Shown here in pieces: positions 1 to 7,524 of a stretch of 12,063 nucleotides of DNA. The stretch is from Halocafeteria seosinensis (lineage: Eukaryota > Sar > Bigyra > Bicosoecida): positions 64,001-76,063 of the forward strand of contig LVLI01000033.1 of the NCBI GenBank assembly GCA_001687465.1, given 5' to 3'. A model generated the notes under the pieces. It was not told where the DNA came from. It was given only the letters and a program-made list of their open reading frames with translations, and ran no database searches. Made by a program: the position numbers and the translations under genes. Numbering within the stretch: the first letter of the stretch is position 1; the number at the start of each line of letters is the position of its first letter.

Positions 1-34
1 GGGAACGGAGTTAGACTTACCGCTTCCTGTACAC

Positions 35-3000
35 ATGGCGGCTGTTTATCAGGGCAATAAGACATGCAGATCTAGGAGAGCGACTGTGCTATGTACGGAA
101 TACTGTTACGAGACTCACTTGAGGTTTGTAGTAAATGCATCTGAGCTACTCGAGACCCAGTTGAAACTGATGGAGCTTGGCGAGGATCAGTCGAGACAGC
201 GGCGTTTAGGAGAGGACGATCGCTTCTTGGGTCTTCCGTTAGACATTGACATCTATCTCGACGGCGAACGTGTACTCACTATCCGTCAGGATGTTGTCAT
301 CGAGGTTCTGGGCGAAACTACCGCTGAAGTTCAGTTTCCCGTAATCGACCCTCAGTCTGCATATCTGTCATCTGAACGTGATGCGGATACGACAGAGCCA
401 TTGATTCAAAAATTTCTTCTCACTATGGAAGAGGGGATGGAATGGAGCTGGCGCGCTTCATCAGATGATGATGCATATGTTACGCTCCCTCCCACTATGC
501 GAGCTTCCTCAACTGGACTGTTTGAACAACGTATCTCAGTGGATGTTCGAAGCGCTCCCTCCGGATATACAGAACTCGGATTGTCCGTCAATGTCTTCAA
601 AGGGGATGAAGTGGACTCTACTTTACCGGTGAGTCTTTTTCTCTCGATCCATGAAGCGGATGTTGGTATTGACAGTGACGTTGTAGATGTCAGTCTTAGT
701 ATGAGCGAAGGATCTACTAGCCGATCCATTGCCCTCATAAACGAAGGTGATATGGATGCCAAATGGCATGCGAGTATCGTATTGAGCAATGGAACAAGGG
801 CACCGTCTACGTTTTGGGTCTCCTTGTATGAAGAGGAAGGTTCTGTCTCGGGCTTTGGTTCCGTTGAGCTCATTAGTTTGACGTTCAACCCACGTCTGGT
901 GGACAGTACGGGATTACGGGAGAGCTGGCTTTTGGTGGAAACGAACGCGTGGAGTGGAGGTGACGATAGAAATCCTAAAGACGTTCCAACTCTAAATGTA
1001 GCCGTCTTGAGCGGTGTCAGGTTTTGGCTAAACATTCGATTCTTGGTCACATCCATATTTGTTTGCGAGGCCTCATCGGTTGAATTGAAACCGACAGACG
1101 TACTTACTCAAACGGTAAGCGTTGTCAATACAGAGCTAAAGCCAATCTTCGTAGTACCTCAAAACTTTAGGCTCGAGGAAATACAAGCACCATTTCGGAA
1201 CATCACGTTGACCCCGCGATATTTTGACCGTGAAGTAAAGCTCTCACCTTGGATTAGTGTCTTTCCCGCCTTTGAAACGATCCGCCCTGGTACTTCATCG
1301 AGGTTCCAACTGCAAGTTTCGTACCACGCTCCCGAACTACGCGTATGGGATTTAAATGGTTCGATTATTGCAGCGCCATCGCGTCTAAGGGTGAAATTTG
1401 ACCTAGACGTCTTCTTTGTGGACAAATTTACAACCGTGGACTGGCGAGATGCTGCAGATATCCGGGAAGTATCAGTGACGATTTCGTTCGTACCTGGACA
1501 GGCAGTCGCTGATAACTCGATGATACACTTTAACGCAAGTAGGCCGACCGTCGGAACTGCAGCTGAGGTAGCCATTGTGCTTAGAGACCTATTCGAGATC
1601 GACGGCGCCACAGCCACGTACTCGGGAGCTAACAGCGCCTCTAGGGCCCATCCCACTGCATTTTCTTTGCAAAGCAACCCGCCAGCAGGAAGCCCTGGTA
1701 GTGCTGTTCACTTCAACGATATTCCTGCGCAGTTCCCTGGCTCAATGGTTCAAAGTTTCAATTTTATGTTCGAATTCATCAACTTAGGTGCTTTCGAAAT
1801 CGATGTCAGTCTCAACGGAAGCCGTATCGCTCAGAGTCCATTAACGATTCATGTATATTCGGTAGTCTGTCCTTCGGATAAAGAAGTTCCTGACCCTGGA
1901 GGCCTAGAATGCCTCTGCAAAAGCGGGTATCATCGAAAAAGGGGCGACGTCAAATCGGAATGCGTTACCTGTCCTGAAGGTCAGTTTACTAGCTCCCCCA
2001 CGAATATAGAAGAGTGCAAACCGTGCCCGTCGAAAACCTTTGCGACAGAAGGAAGCGACATATGTTATCCATGTCCAGAGGATGGGGCAACATGTGTAGC
2101 AGGAAGACTGCGAATGCGAGATGGCGTTTGGTGCGAACTGTGCTCAGTCGACGAAGGCCCAGCACCTCGAAAAGAAATCATTCGTAAAATTAGAGAAGGA
2201 CAACCGGTGCTTTTTCATGAATGCCGGGATAAGTCTGCCTGCCAAGTGAATGGCACGAGCTTCTCCAATACTTGCGCAGCAGGCCACAGTGGCCCACTTT
2301 GCGATGTCTGCGAAGCGAACTACGTTAAAGTTCACGCGCAGAGGACGTGTATTTCATGTGACAACATGCTAGAACATGGTCTATGGACGGCATTTGGTTT
2401 GCTTATTATTGTTTGTGCCGTTGTAGTAGTCGCATATAAGAATTCGCAACCGGTGCAAACGTACTGGAGTAGCCCCAACATTAAGAGGGAGAACTCTTCG
2501 TATAGTTCTCGTAGTGGGTCACAAGGTTCACTGTCGCCGAAGAGGCGAGCACTGCAAAGCAGAAACTCGTCGTATAGTTCTCGTAGTGGGTCACAAGGCT
2601 CACTGTCGCCGAAGAGGCGAGATCTGCAAAGCAGAAAGATTCTGGTTACCCCAAAATCTCAGCGCGGATCACAGCGTCGCCAGTCCGTGTCCATGCTTCT
2701 TGCACCCTCCCGCACTCGTCCTACAACGGCTTCGAATGCTGGAGAGAATTGGAAAAAGGCGTTGAACGAGCTCATCGTGATCTACTTGGATTACTTGCAA
2801 ATAATATCCATCATCTCTGCTTTCACGATTTCTCCATTCAACGAGTCGTCATCTTGGTTCTCGGATGCATCGGACCTATCCCTGTTAAACCCTACGCAAT
2901 CCCCTCCCTTTCGATGCACAACAGGGTTACACGTTGTCCCGTCGTACATCATATCGATGCTGTTCCCTATAGGGCTTGTATTGGTTTTGTTTCTCCTCCA

Positions 3001-3934
3001 GGTCATGGTGGATCGACTTACCGGTGGACAAAGAGTCAACTGGAAGGCGCATATGATGAATTTTATTCCTGGGGCGATAGTCTTCCTCGAACTTGGGCAT
3101 GCTTCAGCAACCAATGCGACAGTGGCATCGCTACAAGACTACCCATATGAAGTGTTCTCTTCTTCAAGGCTTTCGTTAAGCTTAGACGTGGAGAATGGGA
3201 GTTTCCGGTATTTGCTTTTGCAAACGTTGGCAAGTGTTGTCATGGGTGTATACATATTTGGTTTTCCGGTAGGAATGTCGTTGTACATGTGGAGGAAATT
3301 GCGTGGAATAGAAACGGCCGAAGAAGAAGCAGTTGTTCGAAAGAGGTTTAACCATATTCTTGGAGGATTTAATGTGCGTGGTGGTGGTTTCCTCTGGCCC
3401 AGTGTGGACATCCTACGGAAGCTTCTATTAATCTTTGTTAGCGTATTTACGACCCGCGCAACTGAGGAATTCGCGTACGCGAGTAGTATCCTGTTGGTGT
3501 CATATATCTTGACGATCCTAACAAGACCTTACACTGTCCCTTATTTAAACGTTGTTGAGTTAATAAAGACGTTTGGTGCTGTTGGGACGGTTGCCTTGGG
3601 TGCAATCAGTTTCGGAATCGAGCACAACACTCTTCACGGAGTGTCCGGTGGGATTGCATTAGATCTGATTGCATCATCAGTGTTGCTGGTTCAGGCGGTT
3701 GTACTCCTCTCTGTGATATTCTTCGGTTTGGTGATGTTGCCAAACGCTTTTCGCGAAGTGAAAGAGACTTTTTACTGGTGGAAAGGATGGTTCTTGTCAG
3801 CAATAAATTGTTGCTGTTGTCGGCAAAACTCGGAATCTGTGCTTCCTCTGCAGCCGTTGGACAAGACGGAAATTGATTCAAATGAAGGTGAATCTAGCGA
3901 GGAGGAAATTTCTCCCTTAGGAACTGACTGTTGA
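35..3934 (+). CDS. Large multi-pass membrane protein with Ig/filamin-like, GCC2/GCC3 and EGF-like ectodomain (5' end possibly incomplete)
   Basis: Predicted plasma-membrane surface protein, probably a receptor or matrix sensor; ligand unknown. Residues 1-610 are beta-rich, with ASH/BACON-like stretches (about 220-310) and a filamin-like segment ending near 610 in QSPLTIHV. Residues 612-778 hold 19 cysteines in GCC2/GCC3 (ephrin-receptor-like) spacing, then a laminin-EGF-like CAAGHSGPLCDVC. TM1 is about 784-803. A Ser/Arg-rich, probably cytoplasmic loop (804-905) carries a 24-residue tandem duplication. A polytopic domain follows: TMs near 912-933, 968-992, 1060-1083, 1120-1140, 1147-1165, 1174-1194 and 1209-1235, plus a short one near 1008-1018. 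The motifs YLDYLQIIS, DILRKLLLIF and RPYTVPYLNVVELI are, from memory, typical of polytopic domains of algal and oomycete GCC proteins. The tail has CCCC at 1259-1262 (possible palmitoylation) and an acidic end. The frame is open to base 2 and residues 1-40 lack a signal peptide, so the start may lie upstream or in another exon. Function is inferred from architecture only. Confidence 0.88.
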   Translation: MAAVYQGNKTCRSRRATVLCTEYCYETHLRFVVNASELLETQLKLMELGEDQSRQRRLGEDDRFLGLPLDIDIYLDGERVLTIRQDVVIEVLGETTAEVQFPVIDPQSAYLSSERDADTTEPLIQKFLLTMEEGMEWSWRASSDDDAYVTLPPTMRASSTGLFEQRISVDVRSAPSGYTELGLSVNVFKGDEVDSTLPVSLFLSIHEADVGIDSDVVDVSLSMSEGSTSRSIALINEGDMDAKWHASIVLSNGTRAPSTFWVSLYEEEGSVSGFGSVELISLTFNPRLVDSTGLRESWLLVETNAWSGGDDRNPKDVPTLNVAVLSGVRFWLNIRFLVTSIFVCEASSVELKPTDVLTQTVSVVNTELKPIFVVPQNFRLEEIQAPFRNITLTPRYFDREVKLSPWISVFPAFETIRPGTSSRFQLQVSYHAPELRVWDLNGSIIAAPSRLRVKFDLDVFFVDKFTTVDWRDAADIREVSVTISFVPGQAVADNSMIHFNASRPTVGTAAEVAIVLRDLFEIDGATATYSGANSASRAHPTAFSLQSNPPAGSPGSAVHFNDIPAQFPGSMVQSFNFMFEFINLGAFEIDVSLNGSRIAQSPLTIHVYSVVCPSDKEVPDPGGLECLCKSGYHRKRGDVKSECVTCPEGQFTSSPTNIEECKPCPSKTFATEGSDICYPCPEDGATCVAGRLRMRDGVWCELCSVDEGPAPRKEIIRKIREGQPVLFHECRDKSACQVNGTSFSNTCAAGHSGPLCDVCEANYVKVHAQRTCISCDNMLEHGLWTAFGLLIIVCAVVVVAYKNSQPVQTYWSSPNIKRENSSYSSRSGSQGSLSPKRRALQSRNSSYSSRSGSQGSLSPKRRDLQSRKILVTPKSQRGSQRRQSVSMLLAPSRTRPTTASNAGENWKKALNELIVIYLDYLQIISIISAFTISPFNESSSWFSDASDLSLLNPTQSPPFRCTTGLHVVPSYIISMLFPIGLVLVLFLLQVMVDRLTGGQRVNWKAHMMNFIPGAIVFLELGHASATNATVASLQDYPYEVFSSSRLSLSLDVENGSFRYLLLQTLASVVMGVYIFGFPVGMSLYMWRKLRGIETAEEEAVVRKRFNHILGGFNVRGGGFLWPSVDILRKLLLIFVSVFTTRATEEFAYASSILLVSYILTILTRPYTVPYLNVVELIKTFGAVGTVALGAISFGIEHNTLHGVSGGIALDLIASSVLLVQAVVLLSVIFFGLVMLPNAFREVKETFYWWKGWFLSAINCCCCRQNSESVLPLQPLDKTEIDSNEGESSEEEISPLGTDC
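2492..2635 (+). repeat. Two in-frame 72-bp tandem units in the cytoplasmic loop
   Basis: Units 2492-2563 and 2564-2635 match at 68 of 72 bases by eye. They encode residues 820-843 and 844-867, each with the core SSYSSRSGSQGSLSPKRR. Of three changed codons, two are silent and one is Ala to Asp. The unit is rich in Ser next to basic residues, so it may be a duplicated phosphorylation or docking site on the loop after TM1. The duplication is visible in the DNA; the role is inference. Confidence 0.95.
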
Positions 3935-4615
3935 TCGCTATCGGGATGAATGAATATTTTCGAACTTCTATTGAGGAAATATTCAGTCGAATACAAATAT
4001 CAGTTCTTCGGTTTCGCTTGCTGCCTCTGGGAAGTGCAAATCATTGCTATACTGGCATGTACCTTAGATATTTTCGCTGCAAGAGAACCTTATATACCGT
4101 GAATTGTACCCGTCTCCCACGACACACGACAGTACAACGACGACAGGTGAATGCCAGCGCACGAAGTTCTTTTACAGTACTTGGCGCTTGTTGCGGCTTG
4201 CTCTTGGCGACTTAAAAAACCGAAGGTAGCACATCCATTCTATTCACGTTTAAGACTCTCGCCTACAATAGTTTATCAGCATTTTCGTACCCTGGGTGAG
4301 TTGGGCTTCTCGAGGACAGTGTTGCCTGTTTTCTTTGTCTCAACAAATAGTTACAGACGAGAGAGGCAGACGATTACTGAGTGAATGAAAAGAATGGGTT
4401 TACTGTATGTATTGTCATGTTTTTGTCGACCGGAATTTAAGCGCGAGCCGTGCATCGACACAGCACACATTAAGTAATAGACACGGGCGCATACCGCTCC
4501 TCGTTAAGAGGACGCGGTCAACTCCCCGGCCGGTGGGCTATCTGTCACACATGTCATATGTGAGTAATAGACTATTAGTAGTACAGTGTATGTTGGTTTT
4601 TATTTTTATTTTTAG
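3935..4615. other. Intergenic region 3' of the membrane-protein gene
   Basis: No convincing gene. It holds an imperfect hairpin just after the stop codon (3951-3985), short ORFs of 77-94 codons without recognisable domains, and TACAGTA-type motifs at 4173 and 4401. A small palindrome TAATAGACTATTA lies at 4565-4577, and the region ends in a T-rich tract with AG at 4615. A GTGAGT at 4296 looks like a splice donor, but splicing an ATG-initiated frame from 4151 to the acceptor at 4615 hits a stop after a few codons. Confidence 0.5.
3951..3985 (+). terminator. Possible 3'-UTR stem-loop after the stop codon
   Basis: TGAATATTT (3951-3959) pairs with AAATATTCA (3977-3985) around a 17-nt loop, starting 16 bases past the stop codon. 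In a eukaryote it would be a 3'-UTR structure rather than a bacterial terminator. No clear AATAAA is seen close by. The pairing is visible; the role is uncertain and the stem is AT-rich and weak. Confidence 0.25.
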
Positions 4616-4900
4616 GCTGTGGTATTTTTCCATGCGATTGAAAACAGCGTTCATGTGGCTGATCGATGGTATTCTCCGTACCTCTTCATTCGACACGCTT
4701 TACAGGGTACTTCTTCTCACCATGACGGTAGTACGCAAGCTCTACTGTACCAAGATGCAGCGCAAAGCGCCGCGGAAGGAGAGGCCAAGGCGCATGACCA
4801 TGACGCCAAGAGAGGGAGCCCTGCTCCAGCTTTTTTAGCTTGGGGGCAAATTCTGCTTTGGTTGAGCGCATATACTGTACACGGTGTTACTGCTGGATAG
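4616..4900 (+). CDS. Possible terminal exon of an unidentified spliced gene
   Basis: A 94-codon open frame begins exactly after a 3' splice-like site: a long T-rich tract ending TTTTTAG at 4615, where the TAG itself closes the frame. It contains no ATG, so if translated it would have to be an internal or terminal exon. It ends at TAG 4898-4900. The peptide is hydrophilic and Ala/His/Asp-rich in the middle (DAAQSAAEGEAKAHDHDAKR) with a hydrophobic stretch near the end (FLAWGQILLWLSAYTV). I recognise no family. No upstream donor and exon with matching phase could be fixed: the GTGAGT at 4296 gives the wrong frame from the ATG at 4151, and a GTGAAT at 4147 would give the right phase but follows an unrecognised frame. 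It could be a chance ORF. Confidence 0.25.
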   Translation, partial: AVVFFHAIENSVHVADRWYSPYLFIRHALQGTSSHHDGSTQALLYQDAAQSAAEGEAKAHDHDAKRGSPAPAFLAWGQILLWLSAYTVHGVTAG

Positions 4901-5360
4901 TGGATCCAATGCAGTCAATACTGACTTGAGAAGCAGTATCCAAGGTGGGAACGAGTCGAGTATTTCCCGGGAAAGAGTTTCTTTTGAATGACATGTACCG
5001 CGCTCGACTGGCATTGATACTGCCGCAGCGAACGTCGGAACCGACCGTTTAGTTAAAGAGCCATACAGTACACCTCCCTGCAGTAGTACTTGTGGTATTT
5101 TGGATCTTACAATCTCGGGGGATTTAGGGCATGCGCAGGAAAGAGACAGGTGTTACTCAATTCCTTCTTGACTAATCAGTGCATTTTTATGTACGGTATC
5201 AATACCTCCTGTGCATTAGTAATTTAGTATTGCTGCTACCCCCGGGGATGCGTCAAAATTGAGTGTCTGGCGGTAAGAAGTTGTTACGCTTGTGCCGATC
5301 AAACTCCGCTCGACGAACTAGCTTGTAGTACAAGCTTTTCCGCAGCTTACAGAGTAGAAC
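4901..5360. other. Intergenic DNA without recognisable gene
   Basis: Mixed-composition sequence with no long frame. It contains a TACAGTAC motif at 5064-5071 and a CCCCCGGGG-like run near 5240. No RNA gene or mobile-element signature was seen. Confidence 0.4.
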
Positions 5361-5567
5361 ATGACGCAAACGATGGAATTGATACCTTGGGGATCATTTT
5401 TGGGTACAGGAAATGCAGCAGCGCTCTCAGGTGGAGCTGCTAGCAGCCTTCTACTGGGAATCGTGGGTGCGACCCCTTACCAGGGAATTGCAAGAAATAC
5501 ATTAAATAACGTATTGAAAGCTGCTTCTCGTTGCCGAGTGGTTGCATCCGATGCTGAAGTGGCATAA
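5361..5567 (+). CDS. Hypothetical small ORF, 68 codons
   Basis: ATG at 5361 lies in an acceptable eukaryotic context (A at -3, GAACATGA) and the frame ends at TAA 5565-5567. The peptide has a Gly/Ala/Leu-rich, weakly hydrophobic middle (ALSGGAASSLLLGIVGA, about residues 22-38) and a basic, less hydrophobic C-terminal part (ARNTLNNVLKAASR). I recognise no family. It could be a small secreted or membrane peptide, one exon of a longer gene, or a chance ORF. The next open frame (5585-5794) is in another phase and shows no clear relation. Confidence 0.2.
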   Translation: MTQTMELIPWGSFLGTGNAAALSGGAASSLLLGIVGATPYQGIARNTLNNVLKAASRCRVVASDAEVA

Positions 5568-5881
5568 TCCAAACTGATACGCACATGATTGTATATTTGA
5601 GCATTTCCCTGGAATTGAAATTCAGCGTGTGTGCGATCATCACTTTCCCCAAACCCTTGGTTGACACACAACTTGACAGTGGCCGTTTAGCCCAACTCCG
5701 TAGCTTCAAGCTCCTAGCCAACCCCGGAAGACGTGCAGGCTACCTCCACGACTTCTCCGTCAAATATCCCAGGAATGAGGGTGCCATCAAGTAGACGGGA
5801 CATAATGCACGTGTATCTACAAGTGTGAACGGTCAACTCAAGTCGTGCGCATTTTGGTAGTAATAACTGGTTCCCGAGGGT

Positions 5882-5911
5882 ATGGACTCTGGAGACTAGA
5901 CCAGAGTCTAT
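5882..5911. repeat. Inverted repeat around ACTCTGG/CCAGAGT
   Basis: ATGGACTCTGG (5882-5892) faces CCAGAGTCTAT (5901-5911): 10 Watson-Crick pairs and one G-T pair over an 8-base spacer. It lies 8 bases from a second, perfect palindrome that shares the GGACTC half-site, suggesting a related motif. Function unknown. Confidence 0.6.
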
Positions 5912-5919
5912 GGAATCCC

Positions 5920-5935
5920 CGGACTCCGGAGTCCG
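5920..5935. repeat. Perfect 16-bp palindrome CGGACTCCGGAGTCCG
   Basis: Perfectly self-complementary, with no spacer, followed shortly by TTTCCCGGG. It could be a dimeric protein-binding site or the remnant of an inverted-repeat element. It sits far from any confirmed gene start. Confidence 0.65.
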
Positions 5936-6858
5936 AAGTTTCCCGGGCTAATTGCTGAAGGTGGAAGTTCCGCACGTTACTAGCGGCTGTATCGAGAGCA
6001 TTGTTAGTGTTAGCCTACCTCATCATCCGTCTGTCTGTATCGAGTAGAATCGTAAATAGATATCGTATTCATCTTGCACTAGTTATATGGTATGTGTCAG
6101 CTCCCACTGCACGGTGCTGCCAAAAAGAGCCGTTTCGCTGGGATCACTGAAAGTCTCCACAGCAGCAGATAGTTTAGACCCAAGAGCAGCCATATTATTT
6201 TAATTTGTGTTTGTTGGCGTATCCGCTGTTTGGTATCCCTCCCTTTGTGCGTTTGTCCATGCACGTGCGTTCTGCACGACTTGTCGGGTGACCGACCGGT
6301 TCAGCCGGCTTTTTACTTGTTCGGACGCCTTCTGCTGTTTCTGGTCTGGAGGGCTTTCTGACCCCAAAGCATGTGGCTTCGTGTTGGATGGATTATTGCT
6401 CTGTGGATATGGCTTAATCTTGTGCATAATACAAGACTTTATGGACGTAGCGTGCTGGAAGGGCCCATATCGGGTCGCACAAACCAAGGGAATCGCAACT
6501 ACTTAAGGAATCAAATGGAAAATGGCCACAACCCGAAGCAAAACAATAATGGAGATCGTTCACATGGGGCAGTACTCTGGAGTAACATTGCAAACACACG
6601 GGGTCATCGGATGCCACCGTCGCCTTTTCGTCAAGGAGAGAACCGAACTGACTGGGCTAGTTCACGTCATTTTCGGAACTTGGTCAGTGATGCTTCGACT
6701 TGTTGCGACATCGAAAACCATATCTTAAAAGACTGTTCCACATGTATTTTCGGGAGCACAGTGTACGGAAATGTTCTAGAGTTGTGTTGAATCCCCTATA
6801 ATTTGTACGAGTCTACACCGCTACATTCTTTTGCAGTGACCTGGCCATATATTACTAT

Positions 6859-7114
6859 AGGAAAAATGGTGAATTTTTGATGTAATGACTTTTCGCTACG
6901 CTCAAAGCCAAACATCAAAAACGCTGACGCTATTCACCATTTTTCCTTTCTCCATATAAAGTGTAATTTTAAAGTGTAATTTTCAAAAGTGAAATTTTCA
7001 AAAGTGAAATTTTCAAAAGTGAAATTTTCAAAAGTGTAATTTTTAAATTATTAAGTTAAATTTTAAGATTTTGAATTATATAAATTTTAAAGTGTAAAAA
7101 ATTCACCATTTTTC
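6859..7114. mobile_element. AT-rich MITE-like element with inverted termini
   Basis: The left end has GAAAAATGGTGAATTTTT (6861-6878) and the right end (7097-7114) its exact reverse complement, an 18-bp terminal inverted repeat. A further copy of the right-end motif lies inside: AGGAAAAATGGTGAAT (6859-6874) is perfectly inverted at 6932-6947, and TTTTTGATGT (6874-6883) is inverted at 6912-6921, making a nested hairpin in the left third. The remainder is extremely AT-rich and holds a 15-bp tandem array. There is no coding capacity. I see no clear target-site duplication, and the right flank is cut by an assembly gap 15 bases on. MITE is the closest class; another foldback repeat is possible. 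Confidence 0.55.
6958..7045 (+). repeat. Short tandem array, 15-bp unit
   Basis: Units of the form AAAAGTGAAATTTTC recur, with GTG at 6961, 6974, 6989, 7004, 7019 and 7034 (one 13-base and then four 15-base steps). Outer units read GTGTAATTT and inner ones GTGAAATTT, so the array seems to have grown from the middle. It lies inside the AT-rich inverted-repeat element. Confidence 0.85.
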
Positions 7115-7129
7115 AAAACTGGACAAAAT

Positions 7130-7131
7130 NN
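7130..7131. other. Assembly gap or unresolved bases (NN)
   Basis: Two Ns join an AT-rich repeat on the left to the first base of the long direct repeat on the right. A break exactly at two repeats suggests a scaffold join, so linkage between the 1-7129 side and the 7132-12063 side is less certain than elsewhere. Confidence 0.9.
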
Positions 7132-7273
7132 GTGTTGTAAACATGAAGCAAGACCTCAGCGAGTATAGACTTTGGCGAATGGCTTAGTAAAGGACATGTC
7201 GACGCGGGACATCAACGCCAACGTGGCGCAAGCAGCGCCTCAAGCGAAGGTGGTAAACGGGGCCTCCGGATTT
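7132..7273 (+). repeat. Long exact direct repeat, copy 1
   Basis: These 142 bases are identical to 11922-12063. Copy 1 starts right at the NN gap. It begins GTGTTGTAAACATG, so a TGTTG end, common in LTRs, starts at 7133. The repeat contains a 14-codon ATG frame (7143-7187, MKQDLSEYRLWRMA) and part of a second open frame, neither recognised. Its true 3' limit is unknown because copy 2 runs off the window, so it may continue into the hairpin at 7322. Confidence 0.95.
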
Positions 7274-7276
7274 TGC

Positions 7277-7306
7277 GCTAGGGGATGCTGTGTTGTGCTA
7301 GGGGAT
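7277..7306 (+). repeat. GCTAGGGGAT direct repeat
   Basis: GCTAGGGGAT occurs at 7277-7286 and 7297-7306, a 20-base step, between the long direct repeat and the hairpin. Function unknown. Confidence 0.6.
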
Positions 7307-7321
7307 TTACTTCCTATGATA

Positions 7322-7524
7322 CCTCAACCGGCGAGCAAGCTTCCGAAGGATTAGTGGAGTCTTGGCATCATTGATGGAAACCAAAGTAGTACTGCCGAAC
7401 CAGTAGGGCCAATAGATGCACAGCTGCACAATAAAGGCCTTACTGGGTCGGCAGTACTACTTTGGTTTCCATCAATGATGCCAAGACTCCACTAATCCTT
7501 CGGAAGCTTGCTCGCCGGTTGAGG
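7322..7524. repeat. Long near-perfect inverted repeat (foldback hairpin)
   Basis: Bases 7322-7398 are the exact reverse complement of 7448-7524 (77 pairs). After one A/G mismatch (7399/7447), pairing continues to 7410/7436 with one G-T pair, leaving a 25-base loop (7411-7435). Pairing stops sharply at 7321/7525. The arms are not low complexity. A transcript would form a dsRNA-like stem of about 88 pairs, a possible small-RNA precursor. Other readings are a foldback transposon, a young inverted duplication, or a foldback artefact of amplification or assembly. The pairing was checked base by base; the role is unknown. Confidence 0.97.

Larger units (their letters stand above)
5568..6858. other. 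Intergenic DNA with palindrome cluster and short unrecognised ORFs
   Basis: About 1.3 kb without a supportable gene. It holds the palindrome cluster at 5882-5935 and overlapping open frames at 6207-6506, 6371-6790 (139 codons from an ATG) and 6522-6728. None has a recognisable domain and they overlap one another in different phases. That pattern would fit a decayed insertion or chance frames; I cannot tell which. Confidence 0.4.

Noticed and set aside
406-1056. 216-codon open frame on the minus strand
   Set aside because: It lies wholly inside the large plus-strand gene, has no recognisable domain, and is explained as a shadow of that coding frame. Other antisense frames in 35-3934 are rejected for the same reason.
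4440-4560. Possible tRNA or other small RNA in a GC-rich stretch
   Set aside because: No T-loop GTTCRANNC motif or cloverleaf could be built.
4151-4615. Spliced gene using GTGAGT at 4296 and AG at 4615 from the ATG at 4151
   Set aside because: The junction shifts the frame and meets TGA after eight downstream codons.
6371-6790. 139-codon plus-strand ORF starting at an ATG
   Set aside because: No recognisable domain, overlapped by other frames of similar length, and composition unlike the two confident genes. A decayed insertion is possible but cannot be supported.
6958-7045. Possible CRISPR-like array
   Set aside because: The units are contiguous with no unique spacers; it is a plain tandem repeat.
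7172-7354. 60-codon frame through the direct repeat into the hairpin
   Set aside because: It has a TTG start and an upstream in-frame stop (7166-7168); no family recognised. It may be a remnant but is not a supportable gene.
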